The notes under the pieces are model-generated. The model had not been told where the DNA came from and ran no database searches. It worked only from the letters and a program-made list of their open reading frames with translations. The translations under genes and the position numbers were made by a program. Shown here piece after piece: positions 1-6,528 of a stretch of DNA of 6,528 bases (positions are counted from its first letter, which is position 1; every line of letters begins with the position of its first letter). The stretch comes from Collinsella sp. (lineage in GTDB: Bacteria; Actinomycetota; Coriobacteriia; Coriobacteriales; Coriobacteriaceae): assembly GCA_019414465.1 (NCBI GenBank), contig DXLY01000104.1, forward strand, positions 1-6,528, given 5' to 3'.

Positions 1-1545
1 TTCAACCGGCTTCTCCTCGGCCTTGGACTCCGGCTCAGCAACAGCTTTAGGCTCGTCGACAACTGCCGCCGGCCTCTCAATCTCCGGATGCATAAAGAAG
101 TACAGGTCCAGATACTTATCGGCCGAGCGCGTCCAGCTAAAGTCCTGGCTCATGGCCTGCGTGACCAGCTGATCCCAGGCCTCGCGGTTGTCCCAGAACA
201 GGCGTGCCGCGCGGAACACGGCGTCGCCCATCTCGTCGCCGTTAAAGTTACTAAACGAGAAGCCCGTGCCCTCGCCGGTAAACTCGTTGTACGGGATCAC
301 GGTGTCCTTCAGGCCGCCGGTCTCGCGCACGATGGGCAGGGTACCGTAGCGCATGGCGATGATCTGCGACAGGCCGCAGGGCTCAAACTTCGAAGGCATC
401 AGGAACATGTCGGCGGCGGCGTACATGCGCTGCGACAGCGCCGGATCGAACTCGATGCGTGCGGCCATGGTGCCGGGGTACTTGTCCTGGAAATATCGCA
501 GGCCGTCCTCGTAGTCGCGGTCGCCGGTGCCCAGCACCGCCACCTGCACACCGCCGGCCAGGATGCGGTCGAGCGCGTACATGACCAGGTCCATGCCCTT
601 CTGGCGTGTCAGACGCGTAACCATCACCATGAGCGGGCGGTCGTCGCGAACCTCGAGCCCCAGCTCTTCCTGAAGCTTGGCCTTGCACACGGCCTTGCCG
701 GAACGGTCATCAACCGTGTAGTTTGCGGCAATGCGCTTGTCGGTCGCCGGGTCAAAGCCCGCGACGTCGATGCCATTCAAAATGCCCTGCAGCGCGTACG
801 AACGCTCGCGCAGCACGCCATCCAGACCCTCGCCAAACTCGGGCGTCTGGATCTCGTTGGCATAGGTGGGGCTCACCGTAGTGATGGCGTCGGCATAACG
901 TAGGGCGCCCAGCATGTAGTTGATGCTGCAGGCGTCGCAACGCAGCTGCGAAGCGGCGGCCGGAATGTGCGCCACACCCAGGATGTCCTCCATCACGGTA
1001 TCGCTAAACTGGCCCTGGAACGCCACGTTGTGGATCGAGAACACGGTCTTGACGCGGTCATACAGCGGCAGGCCCTGGTAGAACTCGCGCAAAAACACGG
1101 GCGCCAGTGCCGTCTGCCAGTCGTTGCAGTGCAGGATGTCGCACTCAAAGCCGGCCGGCAGGTGCTGCAGGCTCTCGGTGATGGCCTTGGAGAAGAACGC
1201 AAAACGCTCGCCGTCGTCAAAGAAGCCATACGGATAGTCGCGCGCAAAGTAGCGCTCGTTGTCGATGAACATATAGGTGACGCCGTCGTGCTCGAGCTTC
1301 TCGAGCCCGCAGTACTCATTGCGCCAGCCCAGGCTCACGTAAAAGTCGGAGAAGTGCTCCATCTGCGCCTTGTACTCGTCCTTGATGGTGGCGTACTTGG
1401 GCACCATCACGATGACTTCGGCGCCGGCGCGCACAAGCGCCGCAGGCAGCGAGCCCGCTACGTCGCCCAGGCCACCGGTCTTCACAAACGGCGCGCACTC
1501 GGCCGAGGCAAACACGATCTGCATCTTTTTGCTGGAATCAGCCAT
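1..1545 (-). CDS. glgA: Glycogen synthase (ADP-glucose, GT5), 3' end outside window
   Basis: GlgA transfers glucose from ADP-glucose to the non-reducing end of alpha-1,4-glucan. The reading frame is open for 515 codons to the window edge, so the gene is partial here because of the cut. It has the two-domain GT-B fold of family GT5. Visible motifs are KTGGLGDVAG (22-31, the ADP-glucose loop), HCNDWQTAL (139-147), SIHNVAFQG, TRLTRQKG (310-317, with R311 and K316 the expected phosphate-binding pair), SKFEPCGLSQ (385-394, with E388 the expected catalytic-site glutamate) and ETGGL shortly after. The ordinary enzyme body ends near residue 485; after that comes a Pro/Ala/Glu/Lys-rich tail that is unusual for the family. 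The start at 1545 has GGGAG at 5-nt spacing. An in-frame ATG at 1557 overlaps that site and is less likely. It lies 90 nt after glgD. Confidence 0.96.
   Translation of the reverse strand, partial: MADSSKKMQIVFASAECAPFVKTGGLGDVAGSLPAALVRAGAEVIVMVPKYATIKDEYKAQMEHFSDFYVSLGWRNEYCGLEKLEHDGVTYMFIDNERYFARDYPYGFFDDGERFAFFSKAITESLQHLPAGFECDILHCNDWQTALAPVFLREFYQGLPLYDRVKTVFSIHNVAFQGQFSDTVMEDILGVAHIPAAASQLRCDACSINYMLGALRYADAITTVSPTYANEIQTPEFGEGLDGVLRERSYALQGILNGIDVAGFDPATDKRIAANYTVDDRSGKAVCKAKLQEELGLEVRDDRPLMVMVTRLTRQKGMDLVMYALDRILAGGVQVAVLGTGDRDYEDGLRYFQDKYPGTMAARIEFDPALSQRMYAAADMFLMPSKFEPCGLSQIIAMRYGTLPIVRETGGLKDTVIPYNEFTGEGTGFSFSNFNGDEMGDAVFRAARLFWDNREAWDQLVTQAMSQDFSWTRSADKYLDLYFFMHPEIERPAAVVDEPKAVAEPESKAEEKPVE
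16..90 (-). other. Low-complexity C-terminal extension of GlgA
   Basis: GlgA residues from about 486 onward (after the conserved YLDLYFFM end of the synthase body) are rich in Pro, Ala, Glu, Lys and Val, with repeated EP, AE and KA pairs such as DEPKAVAEPESKAEEKP. The segment has no hydrophobic core pattern and is probably disordered. It continues past the window edge, so its full length and any further domain are unknown. Most GlgA proteins end near 475-490 residues, so this is an added tail. Confidence 0.75.
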
Positions 1546-1550
1546 ATTGT

Positions 1551-1555
1551 CTCCC
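1551..1555 (-). promoter_or_regulatory. Ribosome binding site of glgA
   Basis: GGGAG lies 5 nt before the ATG at 1545. It overlaps the alternative in-frame ATG at 1557, which argues for the downstream start. Confidence 0.7.
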
Positions 1556-1568
1556 ATGTTGCAATTCG

Positions 1569-1604
1569 AGAATAGCCGCCTGGCGCTAACCGGGCGGCTA
1601 TTCT
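1569..1604 (-). repeat. Perfect 12-bp inverted repeat between glgD and glgA
   Basis: The arms AGAATAGCCGCC (1569-1580) and GGCGGCTATTCT (1593-1604) are exact reverse complements separated by a 12-nt loop. The glgD-glgA transcript would form a strong stem starting 31 nt after the glgD stop and ending 23 nt before the glgA start. The 3' arm ends in UAUUCU but no clean U-run follows on either strand, so it is at best a weak or bidirectional terminator. It could instead be an RNA stability or processing element that sets the glgA level relative to glgCD. Confidence 0.8.
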
Positions 1605-1635
1605 ACATGTTACGAGCGATGTTGCGGTGCCAACG

Positions 1636-2763
1636 TTAACGTACGATGGTGGTATCGGAAGTTAACGGAGCCTTGCCCAGCACCAGGATGTTCTCGGGCG
1701 TGCCGCGAAGCTCGGTGTTGGTGGGGACCACGTTGTTCTTGTCCAGGATGGCGTTCTCAACACGGGCGCCGCTCTTGATGATGCAGCTCTGGTTGATGAT
1801 CGAGTTGGTCACCGAGGCGCCTTCCTCGACCACGACGCCGCGCGACAGGATCGAGTTGCGCACGGTGCCCTTGATGATGCAGCCAGCCGAGATGATCGAG
1901 TTGCACGCGTGGCTGCCGGTCGCATAGCGCGAAGGCGGCACGTCGTGAGCCTTGGTCAGGATCGGGCGCTCGGGATCGAAGAGATGGTCGGCCACGGTCT
2001 GGTCGAGCAGGTCCATGCTGCGGCGATACAGCGACTTCTCGCTAAACACGCCCACGACCTCGCCCTTGTACTCGTAGCTGCACACGTCGATGTTGCCAAA
2101 GTCGCCCTGGAGTGCCTCGAGCAGGTCCAGATAGTCGGCGGCCTGGTAGTGGTCGATGATCTCGAGCAGTGTCTCACGGTTGACGATGCAGCAGTCCATA
2201 GAGGCGTTGTCGCCGTACACGACGCCGGCGCTCACGCCCGTCAGGCGGCCGTTCTCGTTAATGTCGAGCTTGGTCTCGTCATCGACGTTGCGCGTGGCCT
2301 TGCAGTACACCACGGTCATCTGTGCACCGGAGTTCTCGTGCGCATCGATGATGGTGTTGAGGTCCATGTTAAAGATGATGTTGGTGCCCATCATCACAAC
2401 ATAGGGCTTGTCCGAGCGCTGGAACAGCGTCTTGTTGGAGATAATGTCGCGCAGCAGGAAGCGCATGCCGCCCTTGGTGGTGCCATACGCGTTGCCGGGC
2501 ACCATGAACAGGCCGCCCTTCTTGCGGTCCAGGCCCCAGTCCTTACCCGAGCCCACGTGGTCGATCAGCGAGCGGTAGTTGCCCGGCATGACGACGCCGA
2601 CGGTCTTAATGCCGGCATTCATCATGTTGGACAGCGGGAAGTCGATCAGGCGGTAGCGGCCCAAAAACGGAACGGACGCGATGGGGCGGTCCTTGAGCAG
2701 CACGCTGCCGTAGGTCGAAGAGTAGTTAGCGGTGATATAACCGATGGCCTTGCGATTGATCAT
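1636..2763 (-). CDS. glgD: GlgD, non-catalytic ADP-glucose pyrophosphorylase subunit
   Basis: GlgD is a paralogue of GlgC that forms mixed tetramers with it and raises or modulates its activity; this is known for Firmicutes GlgCD enzymes. The 375-residue product keeps the nucleotidyltransferase fold (for example GRYRLIDFPLSN, 35-46, and HVGSGKDWGLD, 69-79) and a C-terminal beta-helix (about 285-345). It has lost the catalytic signatures. The GGxGSRL loop is replaced by a Ser/Tyr-rich segment (12-22), the AKP lysine aligns with R26, the catalytic aspartate of SGDH aligns with T127 in MGTN, and no EKP motif is present. These losses are typical of GlgD and are not decay: the frame is intact to a TAA stop. 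I chose the ATG at 2763 because it gives the family N-terminus MINRKAIGYI. A start 13 codons upstream at 2802 is in frame but would overlap the end of glgC. The G-rich binding site lies inside the last glgC codons. Confidence 0.95.
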   Translation of the reverse strand: MINRKAIGYITANYSSTYGSVLLKDRPIASVPFLGRYRLIDFPLSNMMNAGIKTVGVVMPGNYRSLIDHVGSGKDWGLDRKKGGLFMVPGNAYGTTKGGMRFLLRDIISNKTLFQRSDKPYVVMMGTNIIFNMDLNTIIDAHENSGAQMTVVYCKATRNVDDETKLDINENGRLTGVSAGVVYGDNASMDCCIVNRETLLEIIDHYQAADYLDLLEALQGDFGNIDVCSYEYKGEVVGVFSEKSLYRRSMDLLDQTVADHLFDPERPILTKAHDVPPSRYATGSHACNSIISAGCIIKGTVRNSILSRGVVVEEGASVTNSIINQSCIIKSGARVENAILDKNNVVPTNTELRGTPENILVLGKAPLTSDTTIVR

Positions 2764-2767
2764 CGGA

Positions 2768-3916
2768 TCATTCCCCCTTCCCGATAACGACGTCATTTCC
2801 AACGACGGCCGTATCCTTGGTGGTATCGACAGAGCCGAGCTTCACGCCCTCTTCGACCGTGGAGTTCTCGCCCAAAATAGCGCGGCAGATGTGCGCACCG
2901 CTCTTAACGTGCGCACCCGGCAGCAGCACGGAGTCCTCGACCACAGCGCGCTCCTCGATGATGACATCGGTCGAAAGGATCGAGTGGCGCGCGGTGCCGT
3001 AGATCTTGCAGCCGTTGGAGACCAGGCAGTCGTCCAGGCGACCATCCGGACCAATGTAGTGCGGCGGACGCGTGGTGATGTTGGACATGATGGGGAAGTG
3101 CTTGTCATACAGATCGAACTCGGGGTTGTTGCCCAGCAGGTCCATCGAGGTCTCGTGGAAGCTGGCGATGGTGCCGACGTCCTTCCAAAAGCCGTGGAAC
3201 TCGTAGCTGTACAGGCGCTTGTTCTCGCCGAGCAGCTTGGGGATGATGTCCTTGCCAAAGTCGTGGCTCGAGCGCTGGTCCAGAGCGTCCTCCTCGAGCG
3301 CCTCGATTAGGACGTCGGCCGAGAAGATGTAGATGCCCATGGACGCGAGGTTCGAATCGGGCTTCTCGGGCTTCTCGGTGAACTTGGTGATGCGGCCGTC
3401 CTCGGGGTCGGTGGTCAGGATGCCAAATCGGCTGGCCTCCTCCCACGGCACGGGCATAACGCTCACCGTGAGGTCGGCGTTATTCTCAATGTGCGTCTTG
3501 AGCATCTTGCGGTAGTCCATGCGATACAGGTGATCGCCCGAAAGAATCAGGACGTACTTGGGGTCGTTGGCCTTGATATAGTCGAGGTTCTGCGTAATGG
3601 CGTCGGCCGTGCCCGCATACCAGGCGCCACCGGTCTGCGTCTCGTACGGCGGCAGGATCGACACGCCGCCGTCTCGGCTGTCCAGATCCCACGCCTCGCC
3701 GGAGCCCACGTAGGCATGCAGCAGGTAGGGGCGATACTGCGTCAGAACGCCCACCGTGTCGATGCCCGAGTTGGAGCAGTTGGAGAGCGAAAAGTCGATA
3801 ATGCGGAACTTGCCACCAAAGCTAACCGCCGGCTTAGCGATCTTTTGGGTGAGTGCCCCCAATCGGCTACCCTGTCCTCCTGCGAGGAGCATCGCGATGC
3901 ATTCTTTCTTACTCAT
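2768..3916 (-). CDS. glgC: Glucose-1-phosphate adenylyltransferase, catalytic subunit
   Basis: This enzyme converts glucose-1-phosphate and ATP to ADP-glucose and pyrophosphate, the committed and usually regulated step of bacterial glycogen synthesis. The 382-residue product has an N-terminal nucleotidyltransferase domain (about 5-260) and a C-terminal left-handed beta-helix (about 290-375). The key motifs are intact: nucleotide-binding loop LAGGQGSRL (11-19), AKPAV (27-31), WYAGTADAI (99-107), SGDHLYRMDY (126-135, with D128 the expected metal-binding catalytic aspartate), FTEKP (179-183, with K182 the expected glucose-1-phosphate contact), SMGIYIF (192-198) and WKDVGT (244-249). Length is close to the Bacillus-type GlgC and shorter than the roughly 430-residue enteric enzyme. 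The start follows a strong AAGGAG at 6-nt spacing. It stops with TGA 4 nt before glgD, which encodes its probable partner subunit. Allosteric effectors cannot be read reliably from the sequence. Confidence 0.97.
   Translation of the reverse strand: MSKKECIAMLLAGGQGSRLGALTQKIAKPAVSFGGKFRIIDFSLSNCSNSGIDTVGVLTQYRPYLLHAYVGSGEAWDLDSRDGGVSILPPYETQTGGAWYAGTADAITQNLDYIKANDPKYVLILSGDHLYRMDYRKMLKTHIENNADLTVSVMPVPWEEASRFGILTTDPEDGRITKFTEKPEKPDSNLASMGIYIFSADVLIEALEEDALDQRSSHDFGKDIIPKLLGENKRLYSYEFHGFWKDVGTIASFHETSMDLLGNNPEFDLYDKHFPIMSNITTRPPHYIGPDGRLDDCLVSNGCKIYGTARHSILSTDVIIEERAVVEDSVLLPGAHVKSGAHICRAILGENSTVEEGVKLGSVDTTKDTAVVGNDVVIGKGE
2773..2779 (-). promoter_or_regulatory. Ribosome binding site of glgD inside the end of glgC
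   Basis: AAGGGGG lies 9 nt before the ATG at 2763 and within the last codons of glgC. The glgC stop falls between it and the glgD start, with 4 nt between the genes. This geometry favours translational coupling, which would help keep the two subunits in balance, and supports 2763 over the upstream in-frame ATG at 2802. Confidence 0.65.
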
Positions 3917-3922
3917 CGATTT

Positions 3923-3928
3923 CTCCTT
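3923..3928 (-). promoter_or_regulatory. Ribosome binding site of glgC
   Basis: AAGGAG lies 6 nt before the glgC ATG. It is the best match to the consensus in the window and fixes the glgC start. It suggests that glgC is translated efficiently and independently of glgP. Confidence 0.85.
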
Positions 3929-3956
3929 CTGTCATCGATGTTCCTAAACCCATTTG

Positions 3957-3987
3957 CGACGGGCGCGGCGCAACGTCACGCCCGTCG
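3957..3987 (-). repeat. 9-bp GC-rich hairpin between glgP and glgC
   Basis: The arms CGACGGGCG (3957-3965) and CGCCCGTCG (3979-3987) are perfect reverse complements around a 13-nt loop. The stem lies between the glgP stop and the glgC ribosome binding site. On the minus strand it is followed by CAAATGGG, not a U-run, so it does not look like a standard intrinsic terminator. A role in mRNA stability or partial attenuation between glgP and glgC is possible but inferred. Confidence 0.7.
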
Positions 3988-3991
3988 AGTA

Positions 3992-4006
3992 ATGCCGTGC
4001 TGGCAT
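3992..4006 (-). repeat. Short hairpin just after glgP
   Basis: The arms ATGCC (3992-3996) and GGCAT (4002-4006) pair around a 5-nt loop, 18 nt after the glgP stop. With the 9-bp stem next to it, this gives two hairpins in tandem in the glgP-glgC gap. Five base pairs alone could arise by chance. Confidence 0.4.
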
Positions 4007-4024
4007 AGGGGAGCTCGAGCGCCT

Positions 4025-6451
4025 TTACGCGTGCCAGATCTCGTCGCGGTACTCGCGAATGGTGCGGTCGCTCGAGAACCAGCCGCTCGAGGCGGTGTTG
4101 AGCAGGGCCTTGCGGTTCCAGGTCTCCTGGTCGCCATAGCTGCCCGTAAGCTTCTCCCACGCATCCACGTAGCTGCGGAAGTCTGCCATGACCAGGTCGG
4201 GGTCGTTGTTGTTCATGAGCTCGTTGTAGATGCTCTCGAAGTTGCCCGAAAGACCGGCAAACGTGTTGTCCTTGAGCTCGTCCATCACGCGACCCAGACG
4301 CTCGCGATCGTTGTTGAGGGTATCCCACGCAAAGTAGCTGTTCGATGCCCAGAGCTGCTCGACCTCGGGGGCGGTCAGGCCAAAGATGGCCTCGTTCTCG
4401 CGGCCGGCCAGGTCGGCGATCTCGATGTTGGCGCCGTCGAGGGTGCCCAGCGTAATGGCGCCGTTCATCATGAGCTTCATGTTGGACGTGCCCGAGGCCT
4501 CCTTGCCGGCAGTGGAGATCTGCTCCGAGATCTCGGCGGCAGGGTAGATGAGCTGGGCGTTGCTCACACGGAAGTTGGGGATAAAGCAGACCTTCATGAC
4601 CTCGTTGACGCGCGGGTCGTTGTTGATGACGTCGGCCACGGAGTTAATGAGGCGGATGGTCTCCTTGGCAAAGGTGTAGCTCGAGGCAGCCTTGCCGCTA
4701 AAGATGAAGGTCGTCGGCGTTACGTGGAAGTTGGGATCGGCGATGCGACGGTTGTAGATGTCCATCACCTTCATGATGTTCATGAGCTGGCGCTTGTAGG
4801 CGTGGAAGCGCTTTACCTGAACATCGAAGACGGTGTTGGGGTCAATGACCAGACCAGTCTCGGCCTTAACGTAGGCGGCAAGGCGCTCCTTGTTGGCGCG
4901 CTTGGAGGCACCCACGGCCTTCAGGAACCCGGTATCGTTCTGGAACTCTTTGAGTTTCTCCAGCTCAAAGGCGTTCTTCAGCCAGCCGTCGCCAATGGCC
5001 TCGGTCACGAGCTTGGCGTAGGTGGGGTTGGCCTCGGCAAAGAAGCGACGGTGCGAGATGCCGTTGGTCTTGTTGTTGAACTTCTCGGGCGTCAGGGCAT
5101 AGAAGTCCTTGAGCACGATGTTCTTGATGATGTCGGAGTGGATCTTGGCCACGCCGTTGACGCTGTGGCTGCAGATCACGGACAGGTTGGCCATGCGAAT
5201 CTCGCCATCCCACAGAATGGCGGTCTGGCGCAGACGCTCCTGCCAGCCCTCCTGCGTGGTGTCGAACGACTCGTGCCAACGACGGCTGATCTCGTCGATG
5301 ATCTGGTACACGCGGGGGAGCAGCTTGGAGAACGTGCCGATGGGCCACTTCTCCAGAGCCTCGGGCAGGATGGTGTGGTTGGTGTAGCTCACGACCTGCG
5401 TCACGATGTTCCAGGCGTCATTCCACTCGAGCTTCTTCTCGTCAATGAGGATGCGCATGAGCTCGGGGCCGCACATGGCGGGGTGCGTGTCGTTGGTGTG
5501 AATGGCCACAAACTGCGGCAGCAGTTCCCAGTTCTCGCCGTGCTCCTTCTCAAAGGTGTCGAGCAGGCTGTAGATGCCGGCCGAAACGAACAGGTACTCC
5601 TGCTTCAGGCGCAGCAGACGACCGTGCTCGCCGGCGTCGTTGGGGTAGAGGATAGCGCTGATGGCCTCGGCCTCGGCGCGCTCGGCGTCGGCCAGGGCGT
5701 AGTCGCCGCGGTTGAAGGCCTCCAGGTCAAAGTGCTCCTCGACCGGCTCGGCAGCCCAGACGCGCAGCTTGTTGACGGTCTCGCCGGCATAGCCCACCAC
5801 GGGGATGTCATAAGGGACGGCCAGGATGTCCTGCGTGTCCACCGTGCGGTAGAACGTGCGGCCGTTCTCCTCAAAGCCCTCAACATGGCCACCAAACTTG
5901 ATGGTCACGGCCTTGTCCTGACGGCGGACCTCCCAGGGGTAGCCGTGGGTGAGCCACTCGTCGGTGGCCTCGACCTGGCTGCCGTTGACGATCTCCTGCT
6001 TAAACAGGCCGTAGCGGTAGCGCATGCCGTTGCCGTAGCCGGCAATGCCCTCGGCTGCCATGGAATCCAAGAAGCAAGCGGCCAGACGGCCCAGGCCACC
6101 GTTGCCCAGCGCCGGATCGGGCTCCTGGTTCTCGATGACGGACAGATCAAAGCCCATGTCGTCGAGCGCCTCGGCGACCATGTCGCGCACGCCAAAGTTG
6201 AGCAGGTAGTTGTCGAGCAGGCGGCCGATCAAAAACTCAATCGAGAAGTAGTACACGCGCTTCTTGCCCTCGGCGGTCACACGGGCGTCACTCTTGGTGG
6301 CAACGGTGCGTGCCTTCTCGGCCACGAGCTTGGCCAGGGCGTTAAAGCGGTCGAGGTCGCTGGCGGCCTCGACGCTCTTGCCGCTAATGCTCATGACGGC
6401 ATCGCGATAGAGCTCGGTAAACTCCTGCTTGTTGTCGAAGATCTTATTCAT
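4025..6451 (-). CDS. glgP: Glycogen/alpha-glucan phosphorylase (GT35 family)
   Basis: This enzyme removes glucose from the non-reducing ends of glycogen or maltodextrin with inorganic phosphate, releasing glucose-1-phosphate in the cytoplasm. The 808-residue product has the usual length for bacterial phosphorylases. Visible family motifs are YYFSIEFLIGRLL (67-79), LGNGGLGRLAACFLDS (115-130), HTNDTHP (318-324), VKRFHAYKRQ (546-555, with K547, R548 and K553 matching the phosphate-site residues) and the pyridoxal-phosphate signature EASGTSNMKLMMN (651-663), in which K659 is the expected cofactor lysine. The N-terminus is short and lacks the phosphorylation peptide of animal muscle enzymes, as expected for bacteria. 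The start is supported by AAAGGA four bases upstream and by the family length. It ends in TAA. It is the first gene of the cluster, 108 nt before glgC. The family is certain; the preferred substrate (glycogen or maltodextrin, glgP or malP) is inferred from the neighbours. Confidence 0.97.
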   Translation of the reverse strand: MNKIFDNKQEFTELYRDAVMSISGKSVEAASDLDRFNALAKLVAEKARTVATKSDARVTAEGKKRVYYFSIEFLIGRLLDNYLLNFGVRDMVAEALDDMGFDLSVIENQEPDPALGNGGLGRLAACFLDSMAAEGIAGYGNGMRYRYGLFKQEIVNGSQVEATDEWLTHGYPWEVRRQDKAVTIKFGGHVEGFEENGRTFYRTVDTQDILAVPYDIPVVGYAGETVNKLRVWAAEPVEEHFDLEAFNRGDYALADAERAEAEAISAILYPNDAGEHGRLLRLKQEYLFVSAGIYSLLDTFEKEHGENWELLPQFVAIHTNDTHPAMCGPELMRILIDEKKLEWNDAWNIVTQVVSYTNHTILPEALEKWPIGTFSKLLPRVYQIIDEISRRWHESFDTTQEGWQERLRQTAILWDGEIRMANLSVICSHSVNGVAKIHSDIIKNIVLKDFYALTPEKFNNKTNGISHRRFFAEANPTYAKLVTEAIGDGWLKNAFELEKLKEFQNDTGFLKAVGASKRANKERLAAYVKAETGLVIDPNTVFDVQVKRFHAYKRQLMNIMKVMDIYNRRIADPNFHVTPTTFIFSGKAASSYTFAKETIRLINSVADVINNDPRVNEVMKVCFIPNFRVSNAQLIYPAAEISEQISTAGKEASGTSNMKLMMNGAITLGTLDGANIEIADLAGRENEAIFGLTAPEVEQLWASNSYFAWDTLNNDRERLGRVMDELKDNTFAGLSGNFESIYNELMNNNDPDLVMADFRSYVDAWEKLTGSYGDQETWNRKALLNTASSGWFSSDRTIREYRDEIWHA

Positions 6452-6452
6452 G

Positions 6453-6487
6453 CGTTCCTTTCCCCCGGGGATGTTTCTCCCGGAACG
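6453..6487 (-). promoter_or_regulatory. Possible leader structure masking the glgP ribosome binding site
   Basis: In the glgP leader the arms CGTTCC and GGAACG (plus-strand 6453-6458 and 6482-6487) are perfect complements. The arm nearest the gene contains part of the AAAGGA binding site. An inner GGG/CCC pairing (6468-6470 with 6479-6481) extends the helix. A competing 5-bp GC stem (6465-6469 with 6479-6483) shares bases with it, so two exclusive folds are possible. A regulatory role is inferred; no known riboswitch class is recognised. Confidence 0.35.
6456..6461 (-). promoter_or_regulatory. Ribosome binding site of glgP
   Basis: AAAGGA lies 4 nt before the glgP ATG at 6451. It is partly covered by the inverted repeat described for the leader. 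Confidence 0.65.
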
Positions 6488-6505
6488 GTTATGACTTGTA
6501 TCCTA

Positions 6506-6520
6506 CGCCCCCGCGGGGCG
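6506..6520. repeat. GC hairpin at the upstream edge
   Basis: The arms CGCCCC (6506-6511) and GGGGCG (6515-6520) pair around a 3-nt loop. No U-run follows on either strand. It could be the stem of an upstream gene's terminator or part of the glgP control region, but the window ends 8 nt further on, so neither can be settled. Confidence 0.45.
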
Positions 6521-6528
6521 GGTAATTA

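Noticed and set aside
88..903. Long open frame on the plus strand opposite glgA (271 codons)
   Set aside because: It lies wholly opposite a gene with clear family motifs. Its product is rich in Ala, Val, His and Arg with no recognisable domain, as expected for an antisense frame in GC-rich DNA.
1600..1605. TAGAAT as a possible -10 box for a glgA promoter
   Set aside because: It sits on the hairpin arm, and no reasonable -35 box is found at 16-18 nt; the nearest candidate, TTGGCA, is 22 nt away.
1909..2787. Long open frame on the plus strand opposite glgD (292 codons)
   Set aside because: Same reasoning: it mirrors glgD codons, has an Ala/Val/His-rich composition and no family motif, and has no credible upstream context.
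2764..2802. Upstream in-frame start for glgD at 2802
   Set aside because: It would add 13 residues unlike the GlgD N-terminus and overlap glgC by 35 nt; the ATG at 2763 fits the family start and has a G-rich binding site.
646..5432. Frequent CTCGAG palindromes across the window
   Set aside because: Most fall in coding sequence where CTC and GAG are the favoured Leu and Glu codons, so codon choice explains them without a regulatory motif.
6488..6528. Promoter for glgP
   Set aside because: Hexamer pairs such as TTACCC with GATACA at 17 nt match the consensus in only half their positions. The true promoter may lie beyond the window.

Overview
The window is GC-rich and carries one tightly packed, single-direction gene cluster for bacterial glycogen metabolism, all on the minus strand. 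In transcription order (high to low coordinates) it holds glycogen phosphorylase (glgP, 6451-4025), the catalytic ADP-glucose pyrophosphorylase subunit (glgC, 3916-2768), its non-catalytic partner (glgD, 2763-1636) and ADP-glucose-type glycogen synthase (glgA, from 1545 and running off the left edge).

The pairing of GlgC with GlgD is known from Firmicutes and some Actinobacteria. With the high GC content and strong G/C third-position preference, it suggests a Coriobacteriia-type gut actinobacterium such as Collinsella. That assignment is inference from gene content and composition, not from a marker gene.

Layout: 6528-6452 is a 77-nt leader upstream of glgP with GC-rich inverted repeats, one of which overlaps the glgP ribosome binding site. 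A 108-nt gap with two hairpins separates glgP from glgC. Only 4 nt separate glgC from glgD, so the two subunits are probably translationally coupled. A 90-nt gap with a perfect 12-bp inverted repeat separates glgD from glgA. No stretch over 300 bases lacks a gene. I see no RNA gene, mobile element, CRISPR array or attachment site.

Working together: GlgC, helped by GlgD, makes ADP-glucose from glucose-1-phosphate and ATP. GlgA adds that glucose to alpha-1,4-glucan. GlgP removes glucose from chain ends as glucose-1-phosphate, so storage and mobilisation share one locus. Branching enzyme (glgB) and debranching enzyme (glgX) are not in the window.

I do not see a new biological system here. The points most worth a second look are the low-complexity C-terminal extension of GlgA, the 12-bp hairpin before glgA, and the possible masking structure over the glgP ribosome binding site.
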